32,884 nucleotides of DNA, taken from Gammaproteobacteria bacterium (GTDB taxonomy: Bacteria; Pseudomonadota; Gammaproteobacteria; Pseudomonadales; Halieaceae). Below are positions 17,509 through 24,532 of the stretch, piece by piece (the first letter of the stretch is position 1; every line of letters starts with the position of its first letter). The stretch spans positions 1 through 32,884 of the forward strand of contig JAUIMF010000035.1 of the NCBI GenBank assembly GCA_030433415.1, read 5' to 3'. A program made the translations under genes and the position numbers. Under the pieces are notes generated by a model. That model was not told the origin of the DNA, made no database searches, and saw only the letters and a list, made by a program, of their open reading frames with translations.

Positions 17509-17781
17509 ATGAGCCGCATGGTGCACTGCCGCAAATACCAACAGGAACTACCGGGCCTGGACGCACCGCCCTACCCCGGCCCCAAGGGCCAGGATATTTT
17601 TGAGCACGTCTCGAAGCAGGCCTGGAACGAGTGGCAACAGCACCAGACCATGCTGATCAATGAAAAACACCTGAGCCTGATGGACCCGGATACCCGCAAA
17701 TACCTGCAGGGCGAGATGGACAAGTTCCTGTCCGGTGAGGATTACGATCAGGCCGAGGGCTACGTGCCTCCGTCGGAGTAG
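17509..17781 (+). CDS. yggX: Probable Fe(2+)-trafficking protein YggX
   Basis: A 90-residue cytoplasmic protein linked to protection of iron-sulfur enzymes against oxidative damage. Family marks are MVHCRKY with the conserved Cys7, [15 protein letters not shown] and [16 protein letters not shown]. It is transcribed with mutY, which itself holds an iron-sulfur cluster. The protein length and pattern are fully typical. Confidence 0.96.
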   Translation: MSRMVHCRKYQQELPGLDAPPYPGPKGQDIFEHVSKQAWNEWQQHQTMLINEKHLSLMDPDTRKYLQGEMDKFLSGEDYDQAEGYVPPSE

Positions 17782-17785
17782 GCGC

Positions 17786-18652
17786 TCAGAAGAACGCCAG
17801 GGTTTTCGTGGGCAGGCCTTCGGCGATGTCGTCCGGTACAAAAAAGTCGCGGAACAGTTCGCTGGACGGATCCACCGCGTACTGATCAAAGTCCGTAACG
17901 CCCGCCTCGCGCAGGACCACCTCATCCACAAAGAAATTGCCCGTGCACTCGGCAGAGGGGCGCGTGAGGATTTCGTAGGCGGCATCGGCCATGATCTCGA
18001 CGGTACGGCTGCCCTTGCTGACCGCGTCGCCGCCCAGCACGTTGCGCACCGCCGCCGTGTCGATGGCGGTCAGGGGCCACAGGGAATTCACAGCAACACC
18101 GTCATCGGCGAATTCTCTGCTCATGCCCAGAGTGCACAGGCTCATGCCCATCTTGGCGATGGTGTAGGCCACGTGGGGCGCAAACCACTTGGTCTGCATA
18201 TCCAGGGGCGGCGCCAGATTGAGAATATGGGCATTGCTGCCGTTCTTGAGATAGGGCACGCAGACCTTTGAGGTGAGAAACGTACCGCGCGTGTTGATCT
18301 CGTTCATAAGGTCGTAACGCTTCATCTCGGTGTCGAGGGTGGGCGTGGGGCTGATGGCGCTGGCGTTGTTGATGCAGATATCCAGACCGCCGAAGGTCTC
18401 GACGGTTTTATCGACCGCCGCCTGCACCTGCTCCTCAAAGCGAATGTCGCAGACCAACGGCAGGGCCTTGCCGCCCGCCGCCTCGATTTCTTCAGCCGCA
18501 GTGTAGATCGTGCCCGGCAGCTTGGGGTGGGGTTCGGTGGTTTTGGCGGCGATGGCCACATTGGCGCCATCGGCGGCGGCTCGTTTGGCGATGGCCAGGC
18601 CGATGCCACGACTGGCGCCAGTGATAAACAGGGTTTTGCCGGCTAGATTCAT
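17786..18652 (-). CDS. SDR-family oxidoreductase, HSDL2-like
   Basis: A 288-residue short-chain dehydrogenase. The cofactor-binding motif is TGASRGIG (11-18), INNAS lies at 94-98 and the catalytic pair is Tyr163 and Lys167 in AYTIAK. The middle resembles hydroxysteroid dehydrogenase-like protein 2: it has NLAPPL at 145-150 where that group usually has N-x-SPP, so the serine normally found there is Ala147. This could weaken activity or indicate another serine. The substrate is unknown; fatty acyl or steroid-like alcohols are possible. Its stop codon faces that of yggX with only a few bases between. Confidence 0.9.
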   Translation of the reverse strand: MNLAGKTLFITGASRGIGLAIAKRAAADGANVAIAAKTTEPHPKLPGTIYTAAEEIEAAGGKALPLVCDIRFEEQVQAAVDKTVETFGGLDICINNASAISPTPTLDTEMKRYDLMNEINTRGTFLTSKVCVPYLKNGSNAHILNLAPPLDMQTKWFAPHVAYTIAKMGMSLCTLGMSREFADDGVAVNSLWPLTAIDTAAVRNVLGGDAVSKGSRTVEIMADAAYEILTRPSAECTGNFFVDEVVLREAGVTDFDQYAVDPSSELFRDFFVPDDIAEGLPTKTLAFF

Positions 18653-18692
18653 GGTGGACTCACTTGGTGTCGGGTAGAAAAGTAAGGGTCAA

Positions 18693-18707
18693 AACTATTG
18701 CATAGTT
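18693..18707. repeat. Inverted repeat between SDR and lipoprotein genes
   Basis: AACTAT-TGC-ATAGTT forms a perfect 6-3-6 inverted repeat in the 108-bp divergent region, about 40 bp from the SDR start and about 55 bp from the lipoprotein start. It could be a regulator site; no regulator gene is adjacent. Confidence 0.35.
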
Positions 18708-18760
18708 ACGGGTGTTTGCAGACAGTGGATGCCCAGCAACCACGAACGACTGGATTGATC

Positions 18761-19255
18761 ATGGCCCAATTCCTCTCATCTTTCATGCAGCGGGCGTTTT
18801 TGCTCACGCTACTCGCCACGGGCATCACCGGCTGCGCCAACCTGACCGACATGGTGGACTTTGACGACCCCCAGATAGAGCTCCTCGGCCTGGAGCCCAT
18901 GGCCGGTAGCGGCATGGAGGCACGGTTTCTTGTGCGCCTGCGCATCGTCAATCCCAACGGCATACCGCTGGATATCGACGGCATGTCTTACGACGTATTT
19001 CTGCGCGATAACAAAGTGCTGTCGGGTGTGAGCAACGAGGGAATCAGCATTGGTGCCTATAGCGAGGGAACGGCGGAACTCGAAGTCGCCGCCGGCATGT
19101 TCGGCTCTCTGGCATTGCTACGGGACCTGATGGCGTCGCCCGTCGACGGCGGCCTGCCCTACCGGCTGAACGCAAAGATCTCGCGAAAAGGTCTCGGCGG
19201 TGCCATTCGGGTGAGTCGTGAGGGCGAGTTGGATCTGGGGGTGGCGGGTAGGTAA
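18761..19255 (+). CDS. LEA type 2 (WHy-domain) lipoprotein
   Basis: From ATG 18761 the protein has 164 residues. The signal peptide ends in the lipobox TGITGC with Cys25 as the lipidation site, so the protein is anchored to a membrane facing the periplasm. The remainder matches the LEA-14/WHy pattern: LEPMAGSGMEARFLVRLRI, NPNGIPLDIDGMSYDVFL and a later VSNEGISIGAYSEG. Such proteins are linked to desiccation and stress in plants and bacteria, but the bacterial role is not settled. An open frame extends upstream to 18698 but would lack the signal peptide start; the ribosome binding site here is weak. Confidence 0.85.
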   Translation: MAQFLSSFMQRAFLLTLLATGITGCANLTDMVDFDDPQIELLGLEPMAGSGMEARFLVRLRIVNPNGIPLDIDGMSYDVFLRDNKVLSGVSNEGISIGAYSEGTAELEVAAGMFGSLALLRDLMASPVDGGLPYRLNAKISRKGLGGAIRVSREGELDLGVAGR

Positions 19256-19285
19256 CGCGGCCTCCGCGATTTGGAATTGCGCTAC

Positions 19286-19330
19286 ACCGGACAGATTACT
19301 TGCTACAGAACCGGACAGAACATTAGCTAC
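19286..19330. repeat. Two imperfect 21-bp direct repeats
   Basis: ACCGGACAGATTACTTGCTAC (19286-19306, 21 bp) and a copy at 19310-19330 share ACCGGACAGA and end in GCTAC; the start-to-start distance is 24 bp. A partial GCTACA precedes the first copy. The pattern recalls the multiple short repeats at the ends of some insertion sequences, so this may be the scar of one. No transposase gene is nearby. Confidence 0.45.
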
Positions 19331-19351
19331 CTACAGGCGCTGAACTTACCC

Positions 19352-19380
19352 TTGACTGTAGCCGGGGCTGTAGGTTTAAT
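19352..19380 (+). promoter_or_regulatory. Promoter of tRNA-Phe
   Basis: TTGACT (19352-19357) and TTTAAT (19375-19380) are separated by exactly 17 bp, each one base from consensus. The GC-rich stretch right after the -10 (ACGCGCCCC) is the discriminator typical of growth-rate and stringently controlled stable RNA promoters. Transcription should start near 19387. Confidence 0.85.
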
Positions 19381-19413
19381 ACGCGCCCCTGCGGGATGAC
19401 CCGTACGGCCCGT

Positions 19414-19489
19414 GCCCAGATAGCTCAGTTGGTAGAGCAGGGGATTGAAAATCCCCGTGTCGGCAGTTCGATTCTGTCTCTGGGCACCA
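19414..19489 (+). tRNA. tRNA-Phe (anticodon GAA)
   Basis: A 76-nt tRNA with a perfect 7-bp acceptor stem (GCCCAGA / TCTGGGC), the D-arm AGCTCAGTTGGTAGAGC, the anticodon stem GGGGA / TCCCC enclosing TTGAAAA (anticodon GAA) and a T-arm with GTTCGATTC. The discriminator base is A, and the CCA end is encoded in the DNA. Confidence 0.98.
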
Positions 19490-19579
19490 TTTCTAATCAG
19501 CCAATGACATCCAACGCCGATTCAGCCCCCGTCTCACTCGGCACCAGTTCTCAGCACTTAACCAACAGCGCTCCCGAAA

Positions 19580-19597
19580 GGTGCCCCGAAGGGCACC
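19580..19597. terminator. GC-rich hairpin downstream of tRNA-Phe
   Basis: GGTGCCC-CGAA-GGGCACC forms a perfect 7-bp stem with a tetraloop about 90 bp after the tRNA. No T run follows on either strand, so it may be a weak terminator or an RNA processing stem. Confidence 0.35.
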
Positions 19598-19665
19598 GTG
19601 CACCTTGAGCTGTTAATACTGTCGCGCATGCCCATCACCTCAAACCAAATCGGGTCTCCCGCGGG

Positions 19666-20163
19666 TTAACGACAATCCGAAAGCGGTAGTTCCACGCGAC
19701 GCTCTCGCCCATCAGGCAGCATCTCGATCCGGTAACAGCCCTCGATCTCGTAGCGGCTGCCACTCTCGTAGCGGTCACAGTCGCGACAGTCGTCCTGGCC
19801 CTGGGCCAGGCTATAGCCAATGGCCGTGCCCACGAGCGCGCTGCCAAGGTACGCCGGTCCCCAGTCCCAGTAGTAGTGCCCGTGGCGATAGACGCGTACC
19901 GGACGCGGTCCGTAGTGCCAACGACCACGCCAGTAGTAGCCGCGTGTCGCGCGCGGGCCGTGCCAGCGCGGTCCACTGCGGTAATTACGGAAGTGTCGAT
20001 CATGGCCGCGCCGATCATGGCGATCCCAGCGCTGCTCATGGTCGCGATGTCCGCGGTCACCGCGGTGGCGGTCGTCTCGGTCATCGCGGTCCGCGAGGGT
20101 GACTGCCGGGCTGGCGGCGAGCAGGCCCGCAACGGTGATAGCAAGTACTCGGTTCCTTTTCAT
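19666..20163 (-). CDS. His/Arg/Asp-rich periplasmic protein (RcnB-like)
   Basis: From ATG 20163, set by an AGGAGG ribosome binding site 8 nt upstream, the protein has 165 residues. An upstream in-frame GTG sits directly against that site and is unlikely to be used. A signal peptide ends near TLA-DRDD (about 25). The mature protein begins with an extreme stretch of Asp, Arg and His (about 26-60), continues with Trp/Tyr/His/Arg-rich repeats like those in RcnB-type proteins (GYYWRGRWHYGP), then a Gly/Ala hydrophobic segment (LGSALVGTAIGYSLA) and a tail with four cysteines. Metal or anion binding in the periplasm is plausible but unproven. A PhoP-like box faces it, so it probably belongs to the adjacent PhoPQ regulon. 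Confidence 0.8.
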   Translation of the reverse strand: MKRNRVLAITVAGLLAASPAVTLADRDDRDDRHRGDRGHRDHEQRWDRHDRRGHDRHFRNYRSGPRWHGPRATRGYYWRGRWHYGPRPVRVYRHGHYYWDWGPAYLGSALVGTAIGYSLAQGQDDCRDCDRYESGSRYEIEGCYRIEMLPDGRERRVELPLSDCR

Positions 20164-20198
20164 GGTGTGCACCTCCTGTTCGTTTGCTGCACGGGGAC

Positions 20199-20232
20199 AG
20201 CATAGGCAGGCGTCCCTGAACGCAGGCTGAAC
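20199..20232 (-). promoter_or_regulatory. PhoP-like box and -10 for the His/Arg-rich protein gene
   Basis: Read leftward, GTTCAG-CCTGC-GTTCAG occupies 20232-20216. Eleven bases later TATGCT (20204-20199) fits a -10 hexamer. Direct hexamer repeats with 11-bp period, ending 11 bp before the -10, are the arrangement of PhoP-activated promoters; the enterobacterial half-site is (T/G)GTTTA, close to GTTCA. Transcription would start near 20192, giving a leader of about 29 nt with the AGGAGG site. Confidence 0.72.
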
Positions 20233-20257
20233 GGCACAGCGCCAATTTTCTGCATCC

Positions 20258-20291
20258 GTTCAGGATTCATTCAGGCGTCGGGGCGTAGCCT
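20258..20291 (+). promoter_or_regulatory. PhoP-like box and -10 for the glycine-zipper/phoPQ operon
   Basis: GTTCAG-GATTC-ATTCAG occupies 20258-20274. Eleven bases later TAGCCT (20286-20291) can serve as a poor -10, as expected for an activator-dependent promoter. It points at the gene at 20335 and, through it, at the regulator and sensor genes. Its centre is 42 bp, four helical turns, from the opposite-facing box. Confidence 0.7.
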
Positions 20292-20334
20292 GAGATTGAC
20301 CCAAGCACTGCGCCTGTCGCGCAAGGAGATCACC

Positions 20335-20853
20335 ATGAAACCGCTCACCGCCGCACTCTGCCTCGCCTTTCCCGCCTTGGCCTTCGCTGACACGCACAGC
20401 ACCGTGGTGGATGCGCCGGTGGTGTCGACAGAACCGATCGTAGAGGTCGTTACCGAACGTATTCCCCACGAAACCTGTCGTAAAGAGCGCGTGCGGGTGG
20501 TCGAGCGCAGTCGCGGTAACTCGGCGACACCGGCACTGGTTGGCGCTGTGATCGGTGGTGCGGTAGGTAGCGTGGTCGGCGACAACTCCCACAACAAAGA
20601 CATCATCACCGGTGCCGGCGCGGTCCTCGGTGCCTCCGTCGGCAATGATGTGGGACGGGCGCGTCGCGGCGATCACGTCTACTACGTCACCGAGGACGTG
20701 TGTTCCGTGGAGTACGAGTTGCGCGAGCGTGAACAGGTCAGTGGCTATCGCGTGCGCTACCGTTTCGGCGATACCATCTACGAAACACGCACTGCCTACG
20801 CGCCTGGTGAGACCATCGCCGTGCGTGTAGCGCTCGAACCGCTGCCTCGATAA
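20335..20853 (+). CDS. Glycine-zipper 2TM-domain envelope protein
   Basis: From ATG 20335, with AAGGAG well placed, the protein has 172 residues; a slightly longer frame from 20296 lacks such a site. A signal peptide ends at FADT (about 19). The middle holds a glycine-zipper segment: ALVGAVIGGAVGSVVGD followed by AGAVLGASVGNDVG, typical of the SlyB/Rick-17kDa-like group of envelope proteins. A cysteine in ETCRKERV and one in EDVCSVEY could pair. The C-terminal half is beta-rich (RVRYRFGDTIYETRT). It is first in an operon with a PepSY-like gene and phoPQ-like genes. In P. aeruginosa the outer membrane protein gene oprH precedes phoPQ; this gene takes that place here. Confidence 0.85.
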   Translation: MKPLTAALCLAFPALAFADTHSTVVDAPVVSTEPIVEVVTERIPHETCRKERVRVVERSRGNSATPALVGAVIGGAVGSVVGDNSHNKDIITGAGAVLGASVGNDVGRARRGDHVYYVTEDVCSVEYELREREQVSGYRVRYRFGDTIYETRTAYAPGETIAVRVALEPLPR

Positions 20854-20881
20854 CGCACGGGGTGGTGTACGGGAGGACTGC

Positions 20882-21232
20882 TTGGCAGCACGCAAACGCC
20901 TGATGGCGGCCCTGTTGATGACCGTCTGCTGCTTTGGACCGCAGGCCGCCGCGCGCACCGACGAAAATGATATCGAGCGCTGGCGTCAGCGGATGCTGCG
21001 CGCCCTTGAGGATTCCACATCGCGAAAGCCAGAGCGCGCGCAAGGTGAAGACGATAAACGCCAGTCCCTCGCTGGCCCACGTGCCGATGACCCACGCGCC
21101 AGCGCCGCGGCGGCCGAGGCCCGGCGCCGCTACGGCGGACGTCCGCTGGCGGTGGTGCCCTTTCGCGATGGCTACCGGGTGCGTCTGTTGCTGGAAGACG
21201 GGCGCGTGACCACGGTAGAAATAGAGGACTGA
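20882..21232 (+). CDS. Small exported PepSY-like protein
   Basis: A 116-residue protein with a TTG start preceded by GGAGG. A signal peptide covers about residues 1-23 (MAALLMTVCCFGPQAAA). A charged, probably helical linker leads to a short C-terminal PepSY-like unit: ARRRYGGRPLAVVPF, then GYRVRLLLEDGRVTTVEI. Such small PepSY proteins often lie next to two-component systems and may modulate the sensor or a protease in the periplasm. It lies 28 bp after the glycine-zipper gene and ends 3 bp before the regulator gene, so it is firmly inside this operon. Confidence 0.75.
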   Translation: MAARKRLMAALLMTVCCFGPQAAARTDENDIERWRQRMLRALEDSTSRKPERAQGEDDKRQSLAGPRADDPRASAAAAEARRRYGGRPLAVVPFRDGYRVRLLLEDGRVTTVEIED

Positions 21233-21235
21233 GTC

Positions 21236-21919
21236 GTGCGTCTACTGGTAGTTGAAGACGACGCGCGCCTGCGGCAGCGACTCACGGAGCATTTCACCGC
21301 GGCGGGCTGGGTGGTGGACGCCGCCGCCGATGGCCGTGAGGCACAGCACTTCGCCACGAACTACCCCTGCGACATCGCCATTGTCGACCTGGGATTGCCC
21401 GACGTATCTGGAATCGAGCTGATCCGTAGCTGGCGGGATGCCGGGCTCGATGTGCCCATTCTTGTGCTCACGGCCCGCGCTGAGTGGCAGGACAAGGTCA
21501 GTGGCCTTGAGGCCGGTGCGGACGACTACGTGACCAAGCCTTTCTATCTGGAAGAGGTCGACGCCCGATTGCAGGCACTCCTGCGCCGCGTAGAGGGCCG
21601 GCGCAGCAATGTCGCCCACTACGGTGAGTTACGCATCGATTACGGTGCCCGCCGGGTAATGCAGGGGGAACAAGAGGTAAATCTGACCGCCTTCGAATAC
21701 AACACCCTCGCCTACCTGGCCCATCGCGCTGGCGAAGTCGTTTCTCGCACCGAACTGCTGGAGCACCTCTACGATCACGACGCGGACCGCGACAGCAACG
21801 TCATCGAAGTGTTTGTTGGGCGTCTACGACGCAAGCTCGACCCGAAGGGCGACCTGCAACCCATCGAGACCGTGCGCGGCGCCGGATACCGTTTCACGCC
21901 AGAGCGGACCAGCGCGTGA
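21236..21919 (+). CDS. PhoP-like response regulator (OmpR family)
   Basis: A 227-residue transcription factor starting with GTG. Receiver domain: acidic pair VVEDD near residue 8, phospho-acceptor Asp51 in VDLGLPD, and Lys in YVTKPF. The segment AEWQDKVSGLEAGADDYVTKPF matches PhoP especially well. The C-terminal winged-helix DNA-binding domain shows LTAFEYNTLAYLA, RDSNVIEVFVGRLRRKL and TVRGAGYRF. It overlaps the sensor gene by four bases. The GTTCAG-N5-RTTCAG boxes upstream of the operon are the natural candidates for its binding sites. I call it PhoP-like because orthology cannot be proven by eye. Confidence 0.9.
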   Translation: MRLLVVEDDARLRQRLTEHFTAAGWVVDAAADGREAQHFATNYPCDIAIVDLGLPDVSGIELIRSWRDAGLDVPILVLTARAEWQDKVSGLEAGADDYVTKPFYLEEVDARLQALLRRVEGRRSNVAHYGELRIDYGARRVMQGEQEVNLTAFEYNTLAYLAHRAGEVVSRTELLEHLYDHDADRDSNVIEVFVGRLRRKLDPKGDLQPIETVRGAGYRFTPERTSA

Positions 21920-23256
21920 AGATTCTCCCCCGAGCTCTGGTGTCGCGCCTGCTGCTGGCCTCGCTGCTGTTACTGCCGGTGTCGCTGGGCGCTACCGCCT
22001 GGTACCTGGATCGCGCGCACCGCGTTGCCCTCGACGCGGCCATGGCAGAACGGCTGCAACTGCAGGTACTGGCGCTGCTCGCCCAGGCGGAGGTGGGTGA
22101 TGGATTCGAGCTACCGCTGCTGCCCCTGGAGCCACGCCTGGCGCAGGCCAACTCCGGGCTGTACGCCGCAGTCACCAACGCGCGCGGCGAGCTGCTGTGG
22201 TTGTCGCCGTCTGCGGCCCTGCTGGATGCGCCACTGCAGGCGCTGCTTACCGGCGTGCCGGCACTTGCCACCGGTGAACGACACGACAGCGAACGCGCCG
22301 GGCTTTTGCGTCATAGTTACCAGGTACTCTGGGAAGTTGAGTCAGGCGTCGAGCTGCCGCTGCGCTTTACGGTGGCAGAGAGCACCTCGCCGCGGGACGC
22401 GGATGCCCGCGCCTTCCGGGAACGGTTGTGGCTCTGGCTCGGGGCAACGCTGCTGCTGTTGCTCCTGGTGCAGTTGCTGATCGTACGCTGGGGACTGCAG
22501 CCGCTGCGCCGTCTCAGCGTCGCCATCGCACGTATCGAAGCAGGAGAGGCGGCCCGCCTGGAGGGCTACTGGCCACGGGAGGTACGCCCATTGGTCGACA
22601 ACCTGCAGACGCTGCTGGATGGTGAGCAGCGCCGTCGCGAGCGCATGCGTAACACCCTCGCCGATCTCGCACACAGCCTGAAAACCCCATTGGCAGTTCT
22701 GCGTAGCGCCGACCCTTCCGCCCCCGACTACGCAGCCCTACAACGCGAACAACTCGAACGCATGGAAGAAGTCGTGGCCTGGCAACTGCAACGTGCCAGC
22801 GGCGGCCAGCAGCACCTTCTGCAGCGGGTGCACGTGGCGCCAGCCCTTGAGCGCTTGCGGGACACGCTGCTCAAGGTCTACGCCGAGCGCGAACTGGAAA
22901 TCACCGTGCGCTGCCCACAGGATGCGCGCTTTCGCGGCGATGAGCGGGATCTACTGGAGCTGCTCGGCAACCTGCTGGACAACGCCTGCAAATACGGCCG
23001 ACGTCGCATCGATGTCGAGGTCAGTGGCGGCATCGGGGGGCAGGCGCTGCGCATTGTCGTGGAGGACGACGGTGAGGGCATATCCCCAGAGCTTCGCGAC
23101 GCCCTGGTGCAGCGCGGCGCACGCGCTGACACGCGTGGTGAAGGACAGGGCATTGGCCTGGCGATGGTGCTCGAAATCGTACGAGCCCAGGGTGGTCGTC
23201 TGAGTTTTGCCGACAGCCCACTCGGGGGCGCGCGGGTTGTGGTGACGCTGTCGTAG
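21916..23256 (+). CDS. PhoQ-like sensor histidine kinase
   Basis: A 446-residue inner-membrane kinase. Membrane segments lie at about 10-30 and 171-191 and flank an extracytoplasmic sensor domain of about 140 residues. A HAMP-like linker follows. The H-box LADLAHSLKTPLAVLR with His253 is the form characteristic of PhoQ. The ATPase domain shows LLGNLLDNACKYG (N box), DDGEGISPE (G1) and GEGQGIGLAM (G2). No acidic cluster like the Mg2+-binding patch of E. coli PhoQ is apparent in the sensor domain, so the signal may differ. It is last in the operon; a hairpin begins at its stop codon. Confidence 0.9.
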   Translation: MKILPRALVSRLLLASLLLLPVSLGATAWYLDRAHRVALDAAMAERLQLQVLALLAQAEVGDGFELPLLPLEPRLAQANSGLYAAVTNARGELLWLSPSAALLDAPLQALLTGVPALATGERHDSERAGLLRHSYQVLWEVESGVELPLRFTVAESTSPRDADARAFRERLWLWLGATLLLLLLVQLLIVRWGLQPLRRLSVAIARIEAGEAARLEGYWPREVRPLVDNLQTLLDGEQRRRERMRNTLADLAHSLKTPLAVLRSADPSAPDYAALQREQLERMEEVVAWQLQRASGGQQHLLQRVHVAPALERLRDTLLKVYAERELEITVRCPQDARFRGDERDLLELLGNLLDNACKYGRRRIDVEVSGGIGGQALRIVVEDDGEGISPELRDALVQRGARADTRGEGQGIGLAMVLEIVRAQGGRLSFADSPLGGARVVVTLS

Positions 23257-23280
23257 CCGGCATCCGTCACAGATGCCGGC
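23256..23280. terminator. Hairpin between phoQ-like gene and PEP-CTERM gene
   Basis: A perfect 9-bp stem (GCCGGCATC / GATGCCGGC) with a 7-nt loop begins at the last base of the sensor stop codon, in a convergent gap of 49 bp. A T-rich tail is lacking, so termination efficiency is uncertain. Confidence 0.5.
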
Positions 23281-23305
23281 TTAGCGTCGGAAGGTCTTCG
23301 TCGAC

Positions 23306-24124
23306 TTACGCGTTGGTACGGCGCCGACGCATGGCCGCGAATCCCATGATTCCGGGAATCAGCAACAAGACCGTACCGGGTACCGGCACCGTGCCGCCGC
23401 CTGTGGTTTCGCCATCGTCATAGGTAACAGACACCGAGAATACATCGGCGATGCCGATCGTTGCGTCATTGAAATTCTGGTGGTCCGGATCAGGCACATC
23501 CTGGAAGGTGGAGTACATAAAGCCGCGGGAGTTCGAGCCCACAGCGCTGACGCCGTTGTCCTCCCAACTACAGATGTACCCCGGCGCTGTAGTTCCATCC
23601 ATCACCACGAACCAGCCACGGTCTACCCCGCAACCACCCCAGTTATTGTTCACATACCAGTGACGATCATTCGAGGGGGAACCCTCAATATTGAACCATT
23701 GACCAGTGAAGTAGGGATTTACAAGATCCTGCCCCGGAAAGCCCGTCGTACCCCAGCTCGAAGACGTCAGGTTGGACAGATCGAAGAAATCGGTCTTGGT
23801 GGTGCCCGCAGGATCAAACTCAAGAAAAGCCACCTCCTGACCGTCGCGGTGCATCGCCACGCGTACGCTGTCGATCGTGCCCCAGTTGGAATCAATCCAG
23901 CTGTCTTTCAGGTCGATGCCATTGTTGGTGAGTGACGTAGCGCCCACCACACCCTCATTGACGCCAACGGCGTTGACCCAATCCAAATACGGATCGACAA
24001 TTCCACCCGCCGTCGTCGCAAGATCGCTGACCTTCATAACAACACGGGTTATCGGCGCAGCATTTGCCTGCGCAACGCCCAAAGCGAGAATTCCAGCCGA
24101 AATAAGTCCCAGGGTTCTATTCAT
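23306..24124 (-). CDS. PEP-CTERM sorting-domain protein
   Basis: From ATG 24124, chosen because GAGG lies 9 nt upstream, the protein has 272 residues; ATGs at 24133 and 24139 are in frame. A signal peptide ends near ANA-AP (about 23). The mature part is rich in Asn, Asp, Trp and Gly, has cysteines in WGGCGVD and YICSW, and shows no recognised catalytic motif. The C-terminus is a complete PEP-CTERM signal: PVPGTVLLLIPGIMGFAAM followed by RRRR. Such signals are cut by exosortase (EpsH/XrtA) and go with exopolysaccharide production in environmental bacteria. No exosortase gene lies in the window. The gene has lower GC than its neighbours. Confidence 0.88.
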   Translation of the reverse strand: MNRTLGLISAGILALGVAQANAAPITRVVMKVSDLATTAGGIVDPYLDWVNAVGVNEGVVGATSLTNNGIDLKDSWIDSNWGTIDSVRVAMHRDGQEVAFLEFDPAGTTKTDFFDLSNLTSSSWGTTGFPGQDLVNPYFTGQWFNIEGSPSNDRHWYVNNNWGGCGVDRGWFVVMDGTTAPGYICSWEDNGVSAVGSNSRGFMYSTFQDVPDPDHQNFNDATIGIADVFSVSVTYDDGETTGGGTVPVPGTVLLLIPGIMGFAAMRRRRTNA

Positions 24125-24532
24125 CTTTACCATCCTCATTTATCACGATCAGGCGTCTCCGGCGCCGTCGGTAAGGTTAGCCTGCTGCAAAATACGCACC
24201 GCGCTAATAAAGTCCTGCAAATTCAATGTCTTGACAGAGCCAAGGATGATCGCAGCAAAATATTTGTAAAGTTTTTCGACGAGCGCGTCTGAGGCTACCG
24301 AAAAGTATTGGTTGCGCTGACAGAAGCGGACGGCGCCACACCTGATGAGTGCGTGGTAGAAACCCACACACTGACGATTCAAAATTCTTGTAAAACCCCA
24401 CGAAAAACGTTTACGTGAATAAAAGTCATTTGCATCTGAGATTTTTAGGTTCCACTATACAACCCACGGATTTATTTGCTGTCCAGTAGATTCGTACTTT
24501 CTCATTCGTAATGACTAATTGGGGGAACCATT
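24125..24532. other. Low-GC intergenic region before mscL
   Basis: This gap of about 408 bp separates the divergent PEP-CTERM and mscL genes and is AT-rich in its right half. A perfect TTGACA at 24231-24236 has no good -10 at a normal distance. TATACA at 24456-24461 is a possible -10 for mscL without a clear -35. A 77-codon open frame on the minus strand (24149-24382) ends just before the PEP-CTERM gene; it has no ribosome binding site or known motif and may be a gene remnant. Confidence 0.5.

Noticed and set aside
19480..19560. tRNA-end duplication as an integration site (GGGCACCA and CGGCACCA)
   Set aside because: The shared stretch is only about seven bases plus TTCT, and no integrase or island boundary follows.
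19635..20144. 169-codon Thr/Ala/Arg-rich frame on the minus strand
   Set aside because: It overlaps the RcnB-like gene in another frame and lacks a ribosome binding site; the competing frame has a signal peptide and AGGAGG.
24149..24382. 77-codon frame before the PEP-CTERM gene
   Set aside because: It looks partly protein-like but has no ribosome binding site, motif or support; kept only as a possible remnant in the gap entry.
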